From Malus domestica (Eukaryota > Streptophyta > Magnoliopsida > Rosales > Rosaceae), in the NCBI RefSeq assembly GCF_042453785.1, contig NC_091674.1:26391001-26455000 (forward strand): a stretch of DNA of 64,000 nucleotides, read 5' to 3'. Position 1 is the stretch's first letter. Every line of letters begins with the position of its first letter. Both the position numbers and the translations under genes were made by a program. The notes beneath the pieces are model-generated. The model was not told the DNA's origin and ran no database searches. It saw nothing but the letters and a program-made list of their open reading frames with translations. Below are positions 23,936 through 36,336 of this stretch, piece after piece.

Positions 23936-26900
23936 ATGGAGAGGCCAAAGACCCCAGAAACCCTAGAAGATCAAAACCCTAGTGGTAAAACCCTAGAAGG
24001 GGCATCTGAGTTGTTAGGGTGGAGTGAGAACTGTATTGGGTTGGAGTCATTTCCTGGAATTTTGGGAGGTAGTGGAGAAGGAGTTGGTGTTACTGGTAAT
24101 GATGCGGGACTTGGTTATGTGGAAGGGGTGACTCAAGCGGTGGAAGCCGAGAAAGGAGTCCTGGATGGTAATAAAGGAGAGGATTTGGGATTGTTGGGTA
24201 TGGAGGCAGTTTCTGGTGTGTTTAATAGTTGCATGAATGGTGTTGGGGCTGAGGAGGTTTGTTGGCTTAATGGTGAGGTTGGTGGGGAAAATAAGGCTCA
24301 AATGGGCTCCCAAAGGTTGCCATCCGAAATGGGAAATGACGTTCAGATGGATTTTGCGGAGCCAGAGTCAGATGGGAACGGGAACTTAGAGGATTTGGGT
24401 GGTAATGAGGATGAAGAGGGTGGAGTTGATGTGGAAAGCGATGCTCAAATGGGTTCCCAACAGTCCCTATCAGATAATGGAAATGACATGCAGACGGATT
24501 TTGCGGAGCCACAGTCAGATGGGAACGGGAACTTTGAGGATTTGGGTGGTAATGATAATGAAGAGGGTGGAGTTGATGTGGAAAGCGATGCTCAAATGGG
24601 TTCCCAACGGTTGCCATCAGATAAGGGAAATGACGTTCAGATGGATTTTGCGGGGCCACAGTCAGATGGGAACAGGAACCTTGAGGATTTGGGTGGTAAT
24701 GAGCATGAAGAGGGTGGAGTTGATGTGGAAAATGATGCTCAAATGGGTTCCCAATGGTCGCCATCAGATAAGGGAAATGATGTTCAGATGGATGTTTTGA
24801 AGCCAGAGTCAGATGGGAACGGGAACTTAGAGGACTTGGGTGGTACTGATAATGAGGAGGATGGAGTTGAGAAGATTGCTGATGATGATGATGATGGTAT
24901 GAATGAAGGAAAAACATTGGGATTGAATGGGATTGACTCAGTTGGGGTTGACTCATCTAGCAAGAAGATAGAAGTTTCGGATGATGGTATATCACTGTTC
25001 GTGGATTTTAGTGGTCATCCACCAGATGATCTTCAGGTGGCAAGTTGTCCTGGATTTGCAGGTACAGAAACTGTAGAAGAATTTGGACATGATGAACAGG
25101 AGAAGGATTTTGATTATCAAGGCTATGGTTTTTCTGCGGGTGACATTGTATGGATTAAAACCAAAACCCAGACATGGTGGCCTGGTAAAATATATGATCC
25201 AGTATATGCGTCGAAGTTTGGTGCCAGTGGGGATCCAGGGGGCTGTCTACTAGTTGGATATTTTGGGATGAGTCATGTAGCATGGTGCCATCCATACCAA
25301 CTAAAACCTTTTCGTGAGTACTTTGAGCAGATGTCGGGGCAAAGCAAGGCTAGAATATTCCTTGGAGCTGTTGAGAAAGCACTCGAAGAGTTTGGTCGGC
25401 TTGTAAAATTGAATATGACTTGTTTGTGTGTTTTGAAAGAAAACCACCTGTCAGCCAGTGATGCAGAATCTATCAAAGGAATTCCCATGCCTGACCGCAA
25501 ATCTGGCAAACTCGGTGAATTTTCAGTTGATCATTTTAATTCTGCAGAGTTTCTTGCGCATCTCAAAAATCTTGCACTGGTTGTTTCCATGGGTGGCACA
25601 CTTGATTTTGTTGTCAAACGAAATCAATTATCAGCCTTCTACCGTTCCATAGGGCACAGCCAGCTGCCTATGCATCTACTCTGGGAAACAAATGATGCTG
25701 AAGATGGTGCTGATTGCAAGTCAATGGCTAAACGTAATGTCGACATTTGGGTTGGATATGGAGATACTGAGCTAGATGAAATGTTTTTGAAAAGCACACC
25801 ATTAAATAACTCTCAGAAGGATGAAAGAAATGAAGTGTTAGACAAGGTTTTTGATGGAGACAATATTGCTGATGAAGGTTTCATCTCAGGTTCAAAATTG
25901 AGGAGGAGAAAGGTGAAGAGGGATTCTGACTTTGAATATGGTGATGTTGGAAATGAGGGAATGACTGAAAAAGGCATCGAATCAAGAGAACGGAAGAAGA
26001 GCAGGTACTTGTCTTACCCGTACATAAACTTGAGACAGAAGGGATTGCCTGCTGAAATGGATGATGAGGGAGTGGCTGCAAATATTGATGCCAGCCGGTC
26101 TAGTGGGTCGCCATCTAATTTTAAATTTACTGGTGAGAAGTTCTGGAGAAAGTGGTATAAAAGGCTTACAGGTGAAAGTAACATATCCGGTGACCCAAAC
26201 TTAATAAATGCATCTTCTGCTGAGTTGCTTTCTGAAATCTACTCTACAGCTGTCAACTGCCTCTATCCGAACGAAAATAAGACATTTGATTCAGTTGCCT
26301 GGTTTGTTTCTAGATTCAGGATTTCGGTATTTCATGATGAATCTATTTGTAAAGCCTATCGTAACAATATGGTTGGTCAGGAAGATGCTAACCCCAACCT
26401 GTTGGGATATAGCGGTCAGAACGAGGCAAAATCTGAACCAAAGAAAAGGAGGAGAAAGTCTAAGTTGAAGCATCCAGGGGGCGAAGACACTGCCAGCATG
26501 CCAAATCTAGTTCAAAGCACTTCAACTGCTACAAAGAAAAGGGGACGACCAAATCTGGGAAGATTGAAGACTAAATCCCTTTCTGGACTGTCAGATGTGA
26601 ATATTGGCATCACCCCTGATAGCTTTTTGGTGCAAGAGTCGTTGGACGTACACCCTCTCATGCCCTGTGGTAAGCAAAAGAATAGAAAGATCGATGATGT
26701 AGCAAGTCCCGTGTGTCTGCAGAATAAACAAACTACAGGAATTCCAGATTTAAATGGGAACAATCTTCTACCTGGCCTTCTTGGTGATGATCAACAGGCT
26801 ATTGGCACTGCTGCTTCTGAAGGTAAAGTTTTGTTAGAAAATAGGTTAGGGAGTGAAACGGCTTCAGAGCATTTGAAGTCTAATATCCCTGCTGCCTTTG

Positions 26901-27745
26901 TAGATGTGAATGTAAAAAATATGAAACCTGGTTCTTTGGTTGTAGATCTGCGGGTTTCTCCTCAAGCTTTGTCATGCCTGGACCCCAAACGGAATACTGG
27001 CTTACTCTCAGCTGAAACTAGGCCTGCACAGAGAAAGAGAAAGAGAAAGGAGAAAGCAGAACAAAAGCTTCCGGCTGATGGTATTCCAGATTTGAATGGA
27101 AGTAGTGCTGAATGCAACTTATTGGGAAAGGCATGTCAAGAGTTTAGTGGCCTGACGCCTCCAATTAAACCAGAGCGGAAGAGGAGGAGGAGAAAAGGAG
27201 AAGCTACTGCTATGCAGCGGAAACTGGATGTGAATAATGGTAAAGCTCAGATTAATGATAAGGCTCTGGCAACTGCTCTTATGTTGAACTTTTCCCCAGG
27301 AGTAGCAATGCCTTCAAAAGATGATTTGATTTCAACATTTTGTCGGTTCGGACCTTTGAAGGAGTCGGAGACACAGATGTTGAAAGATCCTGGTAGTGCC
27401 CAGGTTGTATTCATGGAAAATGCTGATGCTGGGGAAGCACTTCGGAGTCTAGAGAAGGACAACCCTTTCGGAGGAAACCTCGTTAGTTACAAGCTCTTCC
27501 ATCTTCCATCTGTGTCCAGGGTTTTAGAACCAGGTTGGTCTCTCCCCACAGGTCTAGCCTCTCCAAGTTTGCCTGAAAAGGCATCTCGCCTCGACTTCAT
27601 AAGGCAGAATCTTCAGATGATGACATCAATGCTGGAGAACTCAGGAGACAATCTTTCTCCGGAGATGCGAGCAAAGCTGGAGTGTGAAATTAAGGCCCTC
27701 CTGCAGAAGGTGAGCTCCATGACTGGTTCTTCTTCCTCTTCTTAA
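23936..27745 (+). CDS. PWWP-domain chromatin protein (plant PDP-like)
   Basis: A single coding exon of 1269 codons. Residues about 120-316 are four 49-aa acidic repeats (separate entry). A PWWP domain occupies about 398-490, starting [14 protein letters not shown] with [10 protein letters not shown] near 412; such domains bind methylated histone H3 tails and DNA. Basic nuclear-localisation-like clusters lie near 655, 835, 1032 and 1079, with an AT-hook-like KKRGRP near 867. Two IPDLNG motifs (near 935 and 1049) resemble DLN-type repression motifs. Residues about 1109-1195 resemble the RRM-like fold ([18 protein letters not shown]) seen in plant PWWP proteins, followed by a short helical tail. 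In Arabidopsis, PDP proteins work with FVE/MSI and Polycomb in flowering control; the same role here is inference. The leader is spliced and CT-rich. The ORF is intact. Confidence 0.93.
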   Translation: MERPKTPETLEDQNPSGKTLEGASELLGWSENCIGLESFPGILGGSGEGVGVTGNDAGLGYVEGVTQAVEAEKGVLDGNKGEDLGLLGMEAVSGVFNSCMNGVGAEEVCWLNGEVGGENKAQMGSQRLPSEMGNDVQMDFAEPESDGNGNLEDLGGNEDEEGGVDVESDAQMGSQQSLSDNGNDMQTDFAEPQSDGNGNFEDLGGNDNEEGGVDVESDAQMGSQRLPSDKGNDVQMDFAGPQSDGNRNLEDLGGNEHEEGGVDVENDAQMGSQWSPSDKGNDVQMDVLKPESDGNGNLEDLGGTDNEEDGVEKIADDDDDGMNEGKTLGLNGIDSVGVDSSSKKIEVSDDGISLFVDFSGHPPDDLQVASCPGFAGTETVEEFGHDEQEKDFDYQGYGFSAGDIVWIKTKTQTWWPGKIYDPVYASKFGASGDPGGCLLVGYFGMSHVAWCHPYQLKPFREYFEQMSGQSKARIFLGAVEKALEEFGRLVKLNMTCLCVLKENHLSASDAESIKGIPMPDRKSGKLGEFSVDHFNSAEFLAHLKNLALVVSMGGTLDFVVKRNQLSAFYRSIGHSQLPMHLLWETNDAEDGADCKSMAKRNVDIWVGYGDTELDEMFLKSTPLNNSQKDERNEVLDKVFDGDNIADEGFISGSKLRRRKVKRDSDFEYGDVGNEGMTEKGIESRERKKSRYLSYPYINLRQKGLPAEMDDEGVAANIDASRSSGSPSNFKFTGEKFWRKWYKRLTGESNISGDPNLINASSAELLSEIYSTAVNCLYPNENKTFDSVAWFVSRFRISVFHDESICKAYRNNMVGQEDANPNLLGYSGQNEAKSEPKKRRRKSKLKHPGGEDTASMPNLVQSTSTATKKRGRPNLGRLKTKSLSGLSDVNIGITPDSFLVQESLDVHPLMPCGKQKNRKIDDVASPVCLQNKQTTGIPDLNGNNLLPGLLGDDQQAIGTAASEGKVLLENRLGSETASEHLKSNIPAAFVDVNVKNMKPGSLVVDLRVSPQALSCLDPKRNTGLLSAETRPAQRKRKRKEKAEQKLPADGIPDLNGSSAECNLLGKACQEFSGLTPPIKPERKRRRRKGEATAMQRKLDVNNGKAQINDKALATALMLNFSPGVAMPSKDDLISTFCRFGPLKESETQMLKDPGSAQVVFMENADAGEALRSLEKDNPFGGNLVSYKLFHLPSVSRVLEPGWSLPTGLASPSLPEKASRLDFIRQNLQMMTSMLENSGDNLSPEMRAKLECEIKALLQKVSSMTGSSSSS
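24296..24883 (+). repeat. Four tandem 147-bp (49-codon) repeats within the PWWP gene
   Basis: The unit starts GCTCAAATGGG at 24296, 24443, 24590 and 24737, so the period is exactly 147 bp. Each codes for AQMGSQ..., GNDVQMD, a DGN-NLEDLGG segment and an acidic EEGGVDVE tail. The copies differ by scattered substitutions, and the fourth diverges at its end. The antisense strand is also open across the array because every copy keeps the same frame. Confidence 0.92.
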
Positions 27746-28526
27746 TTGGAATTGAAGGTTTTGGAAGTCTTATATGCGTTGTCTGTAAATGTAGGGAGTG
27801 ACTCCTTCGGGCAGGCTCTGTAGGTGAATTAATGTTAGAATTGGAACCTTTGTAATTTATTGCATGCAAGGGCATAGGCAGATGACCTATTGCATTCAAA
27901 CCTCTATGTATCTCTAGTAATTCGGCTTTTCATTATTTCATCTCTCCCTCTCTCTCTCCCTCCCTCCCTCCCTTTCGTATTATTGTTATTTCATCACTCG
28001 GTTCCTTCTAGTAATTCGGTTTTTCGTTGTATAGATTTTCTTATGGTTGTGTTTGGGGGGGTTCTTGTTTGTGTTTGGGCTGCAAAGTGAATGAAGCTGA
28101 ATTTAAAACAATGATGAGTTACTTCACACGGGTCGGACGATTTGGTTTTCCTGTTTTGGACCGGTTTGTTTTTGGTTTTGAACGAAACAGGTCGGACCAT
28201 TAGGTTTTTCTGTTTAGACCGTTATCTTTCAGTTTCAGCCTGGCCGGAGTTCTGGTTTTCAGTGGCGGCGGCAGAGGACTGGCTCCCACGCCGGACGTTC
28301 AAAATAGTCGGGCAGTGTTTCAATCTCCAAAACAGAGCTGGAAAACTTATTTCAAACCAAGCTTTTGCAGAAGAGTCACAAAATTATTGCTTCATATCAA
28401 ATTTGCATTCACAACAGAAAATTCATATTCGAAAATCGCGAACAACTTTCTGGAGATCATGAAACCCGATTGAACAGAAACAACAATGCAAATCGTTTCA
28501 GGAACACAATAAAACAACTTCGAATG
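27746..28526. other. Convergent intergenic region between the PWWP and bL12 genes
   Basis: Holds the 3' UTRs of two convergent genes. A (CT)n/(CCCT)n tract lies near 27940-27975. No independent gene is seen; ORFs at 27890-28090 and 28142-28462 lack domains. Confidence 0.6.
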
Positions 28527-29108
28527 CTACTCCATGACGGCAACTCCTCCAGCCGTCTTTATTTTCTCAATTATGTCACTTGCTTCCTCTTTGGTAACCC
28601 CTTGTTTAAGCACACAAGGTACCTTCTCGACGAGATCTTTAGCCTCCTTCAATCCCAGACTGGTAAATGTCCTCACTTCCTTGATCACCTTGATTTTTGC
28701 AGCGGCATCGAACTTCTCCAATTTCACATCAAAAGCCGTTTTCTCCACCTTCTTTTCCTCGGCCTTTGAACCACCAGCCGCCCCTCCCTGTGAACCCAAG
28801 TCCAAGCCTTCTGTCGATATTGGTTGCAGCTTCGGATGCCTTAGCCTCTCAGCTAGAGTAGGACCAAGCTGGCGCCGTTCTTCAGTGGCCAGTGCTGCAA
28901 TTCGCTCGGCAAGCTGAACGATTTTATCTGAAGGTGGAGGTCTAGGGCCGTACGGGTCATAGAATACCGGATATTTGTACTTTTTTGGCTTGGCATTGGG
29001 GTCCCGGGGCACAAAATCAGGTTGGAAGCAACGAAACTGCAAAGGACCAGTTGTTTCAGGGAGAGTGGGACGGGCACGAAAAGATCTGGCAACTGCAATG
29101 AGCCTCAT
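28527..29108 (-). CDS. Mitochondrial large-subunit ribosomal protein bL12 (L7/L12)
   Basis: An uninterrupted 193-codon frame on the minus strand. bL12 forms the flexible stalk of the large ribosomal subunit that recruits and activates translation GTPases. Residues 1-40 ([20 protein letters not shown]...) look like a mitochondrial presequence, and the extra [20 protein letters not shown] segment is typical of plant mitochondrial rather than chloroplast forms. The N-terminal dimerisation helices ([20 protein letters not shown]) lie near 61-80, the Gly/Ala/Lys hinge near 105-125, and the C-terminal domain ([20 protein letters not shown] and [14 protein letters not shown]) at about 127-193. A probable 5' UTR intron has its donor near 29780 (GGTGAGTTTC on the minus strand). 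The gene is convergent with the PWWP gene. No defect seen. Confidence 0.95.
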   Translation of the reverse strand: MRLIAVARSFRARPTLPETTGPLQFRCFQPDFVPRDPNAKPKKYKYPVFYDPYGPRPPPSDKIVQLAERIAALATEERRQLGPTLAERLRHPKLQPISTEGLDLGSQGGAAGGSKAEEKKVEKTAFDVKLEKFDAAAKIKVIKEVRTFTSLGLKEAKDLVEKVPCVLKQGVTKEEASDIIEKIKTAGGVAVME

Positions 29109-30024
29109 GGTTCTTTTTGGATCAGTGGAAAAATTGCCTCATAGAATGAAAGAGAACTGAAAAGGCTGTTATCTGCATTAACCAAGTTGCACCATCGGGT
29201 TTATATAGCACAATCTGAACCAAATGGAAAATGTCGAGAAGTCGCTTGTCTGGAGGAAAATAAAAACAGAAGAAACTTCAATTAGCAAAAGGAGGAACAT
29301 TCCTTATCATTGTAAGTGTTACGAATGCATCACCGGTCCTTCTGCAGACTGATGAAGTCTACAGCTTCAGGATCATGTTAAATGTCAATGTACATATGTA
29401 ACAAAAAAACAAAAAAAACAACAACAACGAGAGAATTAAAATTAATGGAGAATTCAAAGGGGCATTTCCACAAACGTGTGGCGTGCAATGACAATGGCTC
29501 GTAGAAAACAAACAATTTACCAGAAAATAATACTCAAAAGCTATCAAATTTAAAAAACTAACACAATATTTAGCAATCCCATTAGCTCAAAAATCCCGCC
29601 CAAATCGTTTCACACAAAATTTACCCTTTTTTACTACAAACTCGTAATATGGTTCTGGGTTTCTCATAAAACTCAAAAACCTCCATGGAAGAAAACAAAA
29701 GCATCTGAATTCAACAAAACCAAAGGATATTCCAAAGCATAGGAATGATTTAAGAGAAACCCACAAGGAAGAAACTCACCGTAGCTTTATAAGTGCGAGC
29801 GAAAACAGCCGCCAACTCCAGGAGAGCGAAATGGGGCAGAGAAAGAGTGGAACAGTGTATATGGTTCGGTTCGGGTTACTCTTGGCCCAACTAAATCTGA
29901 AGATGGATTTGCCTAATTGTGCCCAAGGTTTCTGGGCTGGTGGACACAATAGTTTATTCCTAGACCCAATTCTGGGGCCCCAAGACTCCCAACCCAATTA
30001 AGAAAACCTACCCATTTAAGACTT

Positions 30025-30101
30025 GAGGCTAATCTCGAGATTCGAATCCACGACCTGAGGTGTGTGGCTAAACACTTTTAATCGACTGAGCTACAAGTCC
30101 T
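30025..30101 (-). repeat. tRNA-like SINE head
   Basis: On the minus strand GAGGACTTGTAGCTCAGTCG provides an A box and GGATTCGAATCTC a B box about 35 bp later, with partial stem complementarity at the ends (GAGG...CCTC). The anticodon arm is not convincing for a functional tRNA, so a SINE or tRNA pseudogene is preferred. Confidence 0.5.
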
Positions 30102-30784
30102 CTTATGCCCGATGGCCAAGTATAGAAGAACATCAAAAGTAAAGGAATGGGTAATATTTTTGGAAACGTGAGACTTGTCGTGGTCAACGGTGGCAGATAT
30201 AATCTTAAGAAGGAATCTAGTTAGAACGCTGTTATTTGGAGCATATTTATTGATTTCGTCGTTGACTGCATCTCTAATACAAGTAATGTGAGCCAAATAA
30301 CATTATTCTTGTCTTATATATTTATAAATTTACGAATGTATTAGTGTCGAGCGCATTGCATGCCGCACCTAACTTTTTGCCTACATAACTATATTATATA
30401 TACCACGACAAGGCTTTTACAAAATAAACCTTCTTCAATTATTCAATTCAAGTCTGATCCATAGGGCAAAAAATATAAATAAAAAACATTAATTATCAAG
30501 TAAACTTAGGAGTTTTTTCTCTTTTATAATGTCAATTAGTAGCTTTGTTTGTTCTACTATGTTTTCTTACAAGTTGTGCAAAAAATTTCTTCTCCTTCCA
30601 TGTCTATTTTCTTACACCAACAATGGGGTCCTCATGGCATGGAAGAACTCAAACTCAAAGATTAAATAGTAAGTTTTGCTTTCACTGAAAACTCTGGTTT
30701 GCTCTCCTTTTATGTCTCAACCATTCCCAACCAGAAAGGCAGTTTACAACACTTTATAACTTAAACACACTCCAATCTCCATCG

Positions 30785-30905
30785 ACTTGAGATATTTTTC
30801 AGTGTGCTGAACACACGGCTCGATACATCATGTGTAATAATACGATTGGTTAAAAATTCAACTATTTTAATATGACACTTGGTGTGCCAAATTGAAAATT
30901 TTCTA
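30785..30905. mobile_element. Copy 1 of a foldback MITE family (TTTTTCAGTGTG ends)
   Basis: Begins GAGATATTTTTCAGTGTGCT and contains GATACATCATGTG followed by AT-rich DNA and an inverted counterpart (ACACTTGGTGTGCCAAATTG). Similar sequence recurs at 41551, 42018 and, more weakly, 47884. Confidence 0.45.
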
Positions 30906-31537
30906 ACATCGACCATGGAGACAAATTGCACATGAAAAAGAGATAATTAAGACTACTGATTAAGTACTAAATAACACATAATCTATATTTAATTAAACTT
31001 TTAGACCATAAAGAAACACCACTATATCTTCCTCGGTATTACAACAAATCCTGGACCTTTGAATCGTCTTGCACTTGCAGCCAATGAGTACAACAAATTG
31101 GAAGAAAGACTAAAGACAAAAAAGAAAGAAACAAAATAATAATAATAATACAACAAAAACCAATCATATCTTGCAGCCAAATGCAGTACTCAGTTCTGGA
31201 CTCTCCATGCTCCCATTCACACACTCTTTGTTAAGTCAATAAAGATGAAAGCAATGCCACCTCCATACATAACCACTCCCCAACCCAACCACCCCACAGA
31301 AAGGAAAAACACGAGGAAATTAAACCGTTTTTCTAAAAGACGTACATTATCTTGAGAATCGGCAATGTGATATTTTGGCACCTATATGCATATATGCATG
31401 TATTTGATGTCGACTCATCACATACATGCATAGAGAACTGGCAGTGCATGTAGTCATAGTAGTAGTAAATAACCTACGGATCTAAATGCAGATGATTTAT
31501 AATTAATTGAAGTCACTAATCACACCTAATTACGTAA

Positions 31538-33185
31538 TTAGACTAATGGATTTGTTGTGGAGGGGGCATAACTGTTCATCACATTGCTCCATGATCCTAG
31601 GCCATTGAGGTACCCAAATGAGTCCTTTCCAAGGTCAGAGCAACCAGCTTGGTCTTGCCACTCAAGTGATAAGAGCTTCGTGTTTGGTTTCACATCCATT
31701 GCATTAATTTGATGATGATCCTCATGATTTGCTTGATCATACGGCAACATTAACCTCTGGCAACTGTCCATGAAATTACCATTCTGCCCATCAATTGATG
31801 ACATCCCAAATGGAGATGAGCAAATGCCATGAAAGCTTGACTGATGTTCTAATCCATGACTAACTCCACCCATATTATTTCCATATCCACCCATCATACC
31901 CAAATCAGCACCACCCCCCATGAAATCATAGTTCCTGGCATTCCCCACTATAGCCTCCAACTTGCTCTCCATGAAATCAATAGGTCTAGGGTTACTATTG
32001 TCCATGAAGCTACTAGGGTTCATATTACTTCCAAGCATCAAGTTATTGAGGTGTGAGAACTGCATCTGATCGGGAAAAGAAAGGTGGAGATCAGTTGGGA
32101 TGTGAGATATCGACGACGAAGATGATCCAGGGTGGTGGTGTTGGTTCATCAACGATGAAGGGCTCTGATCATTGGGTTTCTTGGAAGAAACTTTCTTGTT
32201 CTTTCTACACCCGCCGCCGACGGGGATGTTTCTGAGCGTCCCGCCTTTGGTCCAGTACCTTCTGCAGGTCTTGCAAAAGTACCTAGGTTGGGAGAGGCTG
32301 TAGTTGTTGTAGTAGCAAAACTTGGTGTGGGTGGAATCGCACCTAGGGCACTTGAGGGCTTGTTCATGCTGGGGCCTCAGCCTCCGCTCGACCAACGGCC
32401 TCGAGCACGTTAACATGTCACCGGATAACGGCGAGGACGAGTCCATCGGAGAGTCCTCGCGAATCGTTCCCTGCAGACATGGAAAGGAATTTAGGAGATT
32501 GCGTCAGAAAATATTATTTTTGTACTCCATCACTTAATAATTTTAGGGCGATACACACTCTTTGTCCTTCCGCTGCATATCAAATCAAGCCAATATAAAG
32601 CTAGCTAGAAAGTACTACTAACATTTAGTGAAAATAGCTTCAAGAAAATTGGAAACTTGAGGGGAAAAAAAAAATAAACGGCATAGTCGAAACTACTCTA
32701 CTTTCATCAAATTATTGTTCACATTATGCTCATATTTATGAATTCAATAAAAATTCTGATGGGAATTTTTTTTCCCTGTATGACGTTACTTTGTTTTTAG
32801 GTTATCAATGAGAGTTTCGATATTACCCTATCCACATTTCCCAACTAGCTAAAAATTACATACTTATTTGGTTATGAATGTGGTTATCTCATCTCATCAC
32901 TAGCTAAAATAATAGCATTTTCCATGGCATTACAGCGCTGTCTATAAGATACTTTGGTCCTTAAATCCTAGGAAAATGTATATTAGTTATTCTGCTAGCT
33001 AATATATATTAGGCGCTTTCAATATATTGCATTTTCAGGTGCGAATTCATGATGAACTGAGGATGGAGCTAATGGTCACATAATATAAATTAAACTAAAT
33101 TAAAACAAAAATAAAAACAGAACAGAAATAAACAAATTGGTGATGATGAAGTACAACGTACCTGTAGCCAGTCAGATGAATCCAT
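31538..33185 (-). CDS. Dof zinc-finger transcription factor
   Basis: Two exons on the minus strand: 33162-33185 encodes only MDSSDWLQ, and 31538-32470 encodes the rest (GTIREDSP...), separated by a 691-bp GT-AG intron. Together they give 318 aa. The single Dof finger ([20 protein letters not shown] onward) carries the four zinc cysteines in CPRC and CKTC, followed by [18 protein letters not shown] and a basic KNKK stretch. Dof factors bind AAAG cores in promoters in the nucleus. The MDSSDWLQ start and the [13 protein letters not shown] lead-in resemble the vascular Dof group (PEAR/HCA2-type); this subgroup is an inference. The C-terminal half is Asn/Met/Gly-rich. A start at the Met in exon 2 (32446) would drop the conserved first exon. 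Confidence 0.93.
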
Positions 33186-33345
33186 GCAAACTTGCAGAGA
33201 ATTATGACCCATCAAACAAAACTAACCGAACCCAGATGAGAGAGAGAGAGAGAGTGAGAGTGAGAGTCAAAACAGAAGCAACAATTTTAACCAAAGCTTT
33301 TCCTTCGTACACACTTCATTTCCTTAGCTCCCTCCAGTTCCACTA

Positions 33346-33348
<3 letters not shown>

Positions 33349-33398
<50 letters not shown>
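33349..33398. repeat. (GA)25 microsatellite in the Dof 5' leader
   Basis: Twenty-five uninterrupted GA units lie 164 bp upstream of the Dof start, reading CT on the sense (minus) strand. A second, imperfect GA tract lies at 33238-33270. GA/CT tracts bind GAGA-type BBR/BPC factors in plants; a role here is inferred. Confidence 0.9.
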
Positions 33399-33400
<2 letters not shown>

Positions 33401-33499
33401 AAGTATGTTAATGAAGGAAAGAGCTACTGAGGGAATGAAAGTAGCTAAGTGATGGGAAGAGGAAGGTTCTTATTGTGTGGGAGGGGTTGGTGTTGGAAC

Positions 33500-33505
33500 T
33501 ATATA
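33500..33505 (-). promoter_or_regulatory. Possible TATA box of the Dof gene
   Basis: TATATA (minus strand context TTGTTATATAGTTCC) lies about 315 bp upstream of the Dof start and 100 bp beyond the CT-rich leader, a plausible promoter position. No transcript evidence available. Confidence 0.3.
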
Positions 33506-33962
33506 ACAAGAAGAAGAAGCCACAAGAAAAGGCGAGTGTGTGTTTGAGTAGAGCCGCTGAGCTTTCTAACCCTACACACACTCTCTCACTCGGCAAGGAT
33601 ATGTAAACACCGTCGGTGGCAGCCCCAGTGGCCCCTACTCTGTCTGCACTCGGACCAACACTGGCCCCACGCCTTACCTCACCTTGACTGAAAGCTTTCC
33701 TTCACAACGAACGGCCCTGATGCCATCATGGATTTTAGGATTTGACAGCTTAGGCCGTTGATGTCATAGTCTCATACGTCAGAGATAACGGCGTGGCCGT
33801 AACACTTGAACGATCGTCAGTTTATGTGACATGACAGAAGCTGAGAGACTGAGAATATTTGGGTCCTAGATAAAGAAGGATACCGAAAGAGCACTCCACT
33901 TGCGGGCCCAAACGTGTGGGTCCCATTCGCCCTCTTTGTACAAGCAAAGGATATATTCTCCC

Positions 33963-34192
33963 GGATTTGGATCCTCTCCGGATCCCCTCCTTGGTATCCG
34001 GGGATTAAGACACAAGGACTGTTCATCAAAGATCGTGCGGTTAAAATTAAATACTTTTTACATAAAATGAGACTGTTTTATTTTTAAAAATATATAAATA
34101 TTTAATTTTGACCGCACGATCTTTGATGAACGGCCCTTGTGCCTTGATCTCTGTGATCCCTGGGAGGGGATCCGAAGAGGATCCAAATCCTT
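33963..34192. mobile_element. Foldback MITE (230 bp) with 7-bp target duplication
   Basis: Nearly palindromic. The left arm begins GGATTTGGATCCTCTCCGGA and includes GTTCATCAAAGATCGTGCGG. The right arm reverse-complements to GGATTTGGATCCTCTTCGGA and the same CATCAAAGATCGTGCGG block. Flanks TTCTCCC (33956-33962 and 34193-34199) match. No coding capacity. The superfamily is uncertain; a hAT-like 8-bp site with one change is possible. Confidence 0.7.
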
Positions 34193-34199
34193 TTCTCCC

Positions 34200-36327
34200 C
34201 ACCCTCCCCCTAATCATGTGCGACGTTCTAGTATATGTATATGTCCACTGTTTTCGTAGACTTCGATCGAGTTATCAACTCCAGAAGTCTAAAACAGTTT
34301 CATTTCTTGATTAGTCATTCTAATATGTTATCTGATTTGTAAATGTTTGATTTTGAAAATTATTCCTACACTGTTAAGTGAAAGTTTAAACTTTAAAACA
34401 CCTGCATCTTTTTTTTTTTATGAGTAGATTTATCTTAATTGTGGAAAGACAAACAGATAAGTGTATAGTCTCACTAGTACTACATACCCTAGAAACTAAA
34501 AAAGAAGAAATCATTGCCTCTTGTAAAGAAGACGCTGATACGATGTTAGTAAAATAAGTTTAGATTATGTCATAAAACTACTGGACAATATATAGGGCAG
34601 TAACTTATTATAAAGATATACAATGTCCCCTCAATGTAAAATCACGTTCTCAATACGGGGGTCAATGAAGCGTCATTTAATTTCACAATATATGAGTCAT
34701 ACTTTCAACACGCTCCGTTACATATGATATCATTTAAGCCTAATATAGATAACTTCATAAAAGAAGTTGTGGTTTCATTACAAAATTAATTGACTGCAAA
34801 AGGAAGTAATGATCCATATAAACACAAAGTCCCTTAGCTCCTTTACGTGGGATAAACTCAATAGTTAGACAACCACTAACCATATGCCAACAATACATAT
34901 ATCGATCAATTGCTACATAATGTACGTGTGTGTATTACATTAACTAATATTGTTATAACCCAAATCAAATAACGCTTGGTGCGCTGGTTATGAATCCGGA
35001 CGAGGGACATTCGAATTGAGCTAGCTCTAATCAATCTAACACACACACACACACATATGTATATGTGACATGCATGCATGCCATGGATGCTGCTCGATCT
35101 TGATAACCTTGAGGTTTTGATGGCGTGAGGAAGACACTCAAAATCAATGGGGCCCAAAAGTTCATCTGTCATATGAATGATTAAAGTGGGTTGTGTGCCC
35201 ACGTTAAATTCCAACGTACACTAACTGTTCTATTCCTATATACAATAGACGGTCAGTGAATCCATCTGATATCTATTTTCTTAATCATTTCATTGTTCTT
35301 CTCTCAGCAGCTGCTGTATATCTTTTTTATCATTTCAAACGACTACAACTGTACAAATATCCTGGAATCTGATCACACCATCTCATCCCGATCAACTTCA
35401 TTTTATCATTTTTGCATTGTTTCCTTTTAATTATTTGTTAATAACTTGGTGTATGTTGAACCAGTTAAAGAAACTTTCATAATAACTTTGTGATGAGCTT
35501 GCATGCGGGTTTTGAAAGTGAGCAATCATTTTGCTAAAATGTTGAGGGAAGAAGGACCACGTGTCAACTATATACACTATATTAGGGCTTGGATCCAAAA
35601 CCTATGATATTAATCAAAATTGTTATGTTTGATCCCTTTTGATTTAACTTATTTTGTTGATTCAACAATATGCATTTGATCTAATGAAGCTATTTAGTGA
35701 GTTTTACAAACCTTGTAGCTATAAATTATCACTGCTAATTGTCAAAAGAGGATCAAATCTCATGCAAGGGGAGTTGGGGACCAGATCTGGAGATGCATAC
35801 TAGTTTGAATTAATACGTTGTCTAATCCTTTTTATAAGGTCATGACAGCCTTATACACCCTTAATTAGGCCATCTCCCGCCAAGGGCTATAGGCCACATT
35901 TAGTTCTAAAAATGACAAGCTCAGTCCCTAACCAAAGGGTAAAAATGAATCAGGCTAAAAGAATTAGGTTAAGTTTGGCCGCAAGGCAGGCTAAGTTTGG
36001 CTCCAAAAAGTAATAAAATATAAAAGGGAATAAAATATAATCCTACAGAGTTGGAGATGAAAAAATTTAAAATAATCTTTAAAATATTAATTTTAGAAGA
36101 CTAAAACATAGCCAAGAGCTATCTTTAGCCCTTAATGACTGAAGATGGTCTTAGCCTTCATCTCGCAACTATCCATTACGTGCCACTCATATGTCGGTAA
36201 TTGTGAGAGAGAGATGATGATGATCATTTGTGTCTCACACTACATGAATGACATGCCTAATATATACACGTTTTTAGGGTACGTATATAAATAGTTACGT
36301 ACATCTAGAATGAGAAAGGGAGAGAGT
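34200..36327. other. Intergenic AT-rich DNA
   Basis: No gene supported. Contains a CA/TA microsatellite at about 35039-35064 and a MITE-like foldback at 35868-36151. Confidence 0.6.
35868..36151. mobile_element. Probable foldback MITE
   Basis: The left arm GGCCATCTCCCGCCAAGGGCTATAGGC resembles the reverse complement of the right arm, GACCATCTTCAGTCATTAAGGGCTAAAGATAGC, with shared GGGCTA and GGC(C/T)A blocks. The arms are diverged and no clean target duplication is visible. Confidence 0.4.
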
Positions 36328-36336
36328 AAGTTAAAA

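Larger units (their letters stand above)
29109..31537. other. bL12 leader and intergenic DNA with SINE and MITE relics
   Basis: Contains the predicted bL12 5' UTR intron and first exon (about 29780-29860). Beyond that the DNA is AT-rich, with a tRNA-like repeat at 30025-30101, a MITE at 30785-30905 and the Dof 3' UTR near its right end. No other gene. Confidence 0.6.

Noticed and set aside
24267-24956. A 229-codon open frame antisense to the PWWP gene
   Set aside because: It is His/Pro/Ser-rich and spans the 147-bp repeats; each copy keeps the same antisense frame open, so it is a by-product of the tandem repeat.
28534-28917. 127-codon plus-strand ORF over the bL12 gene
   Set aside because: Shadow of the minus-strand bL12 coding sequence, which has clear domain structure.
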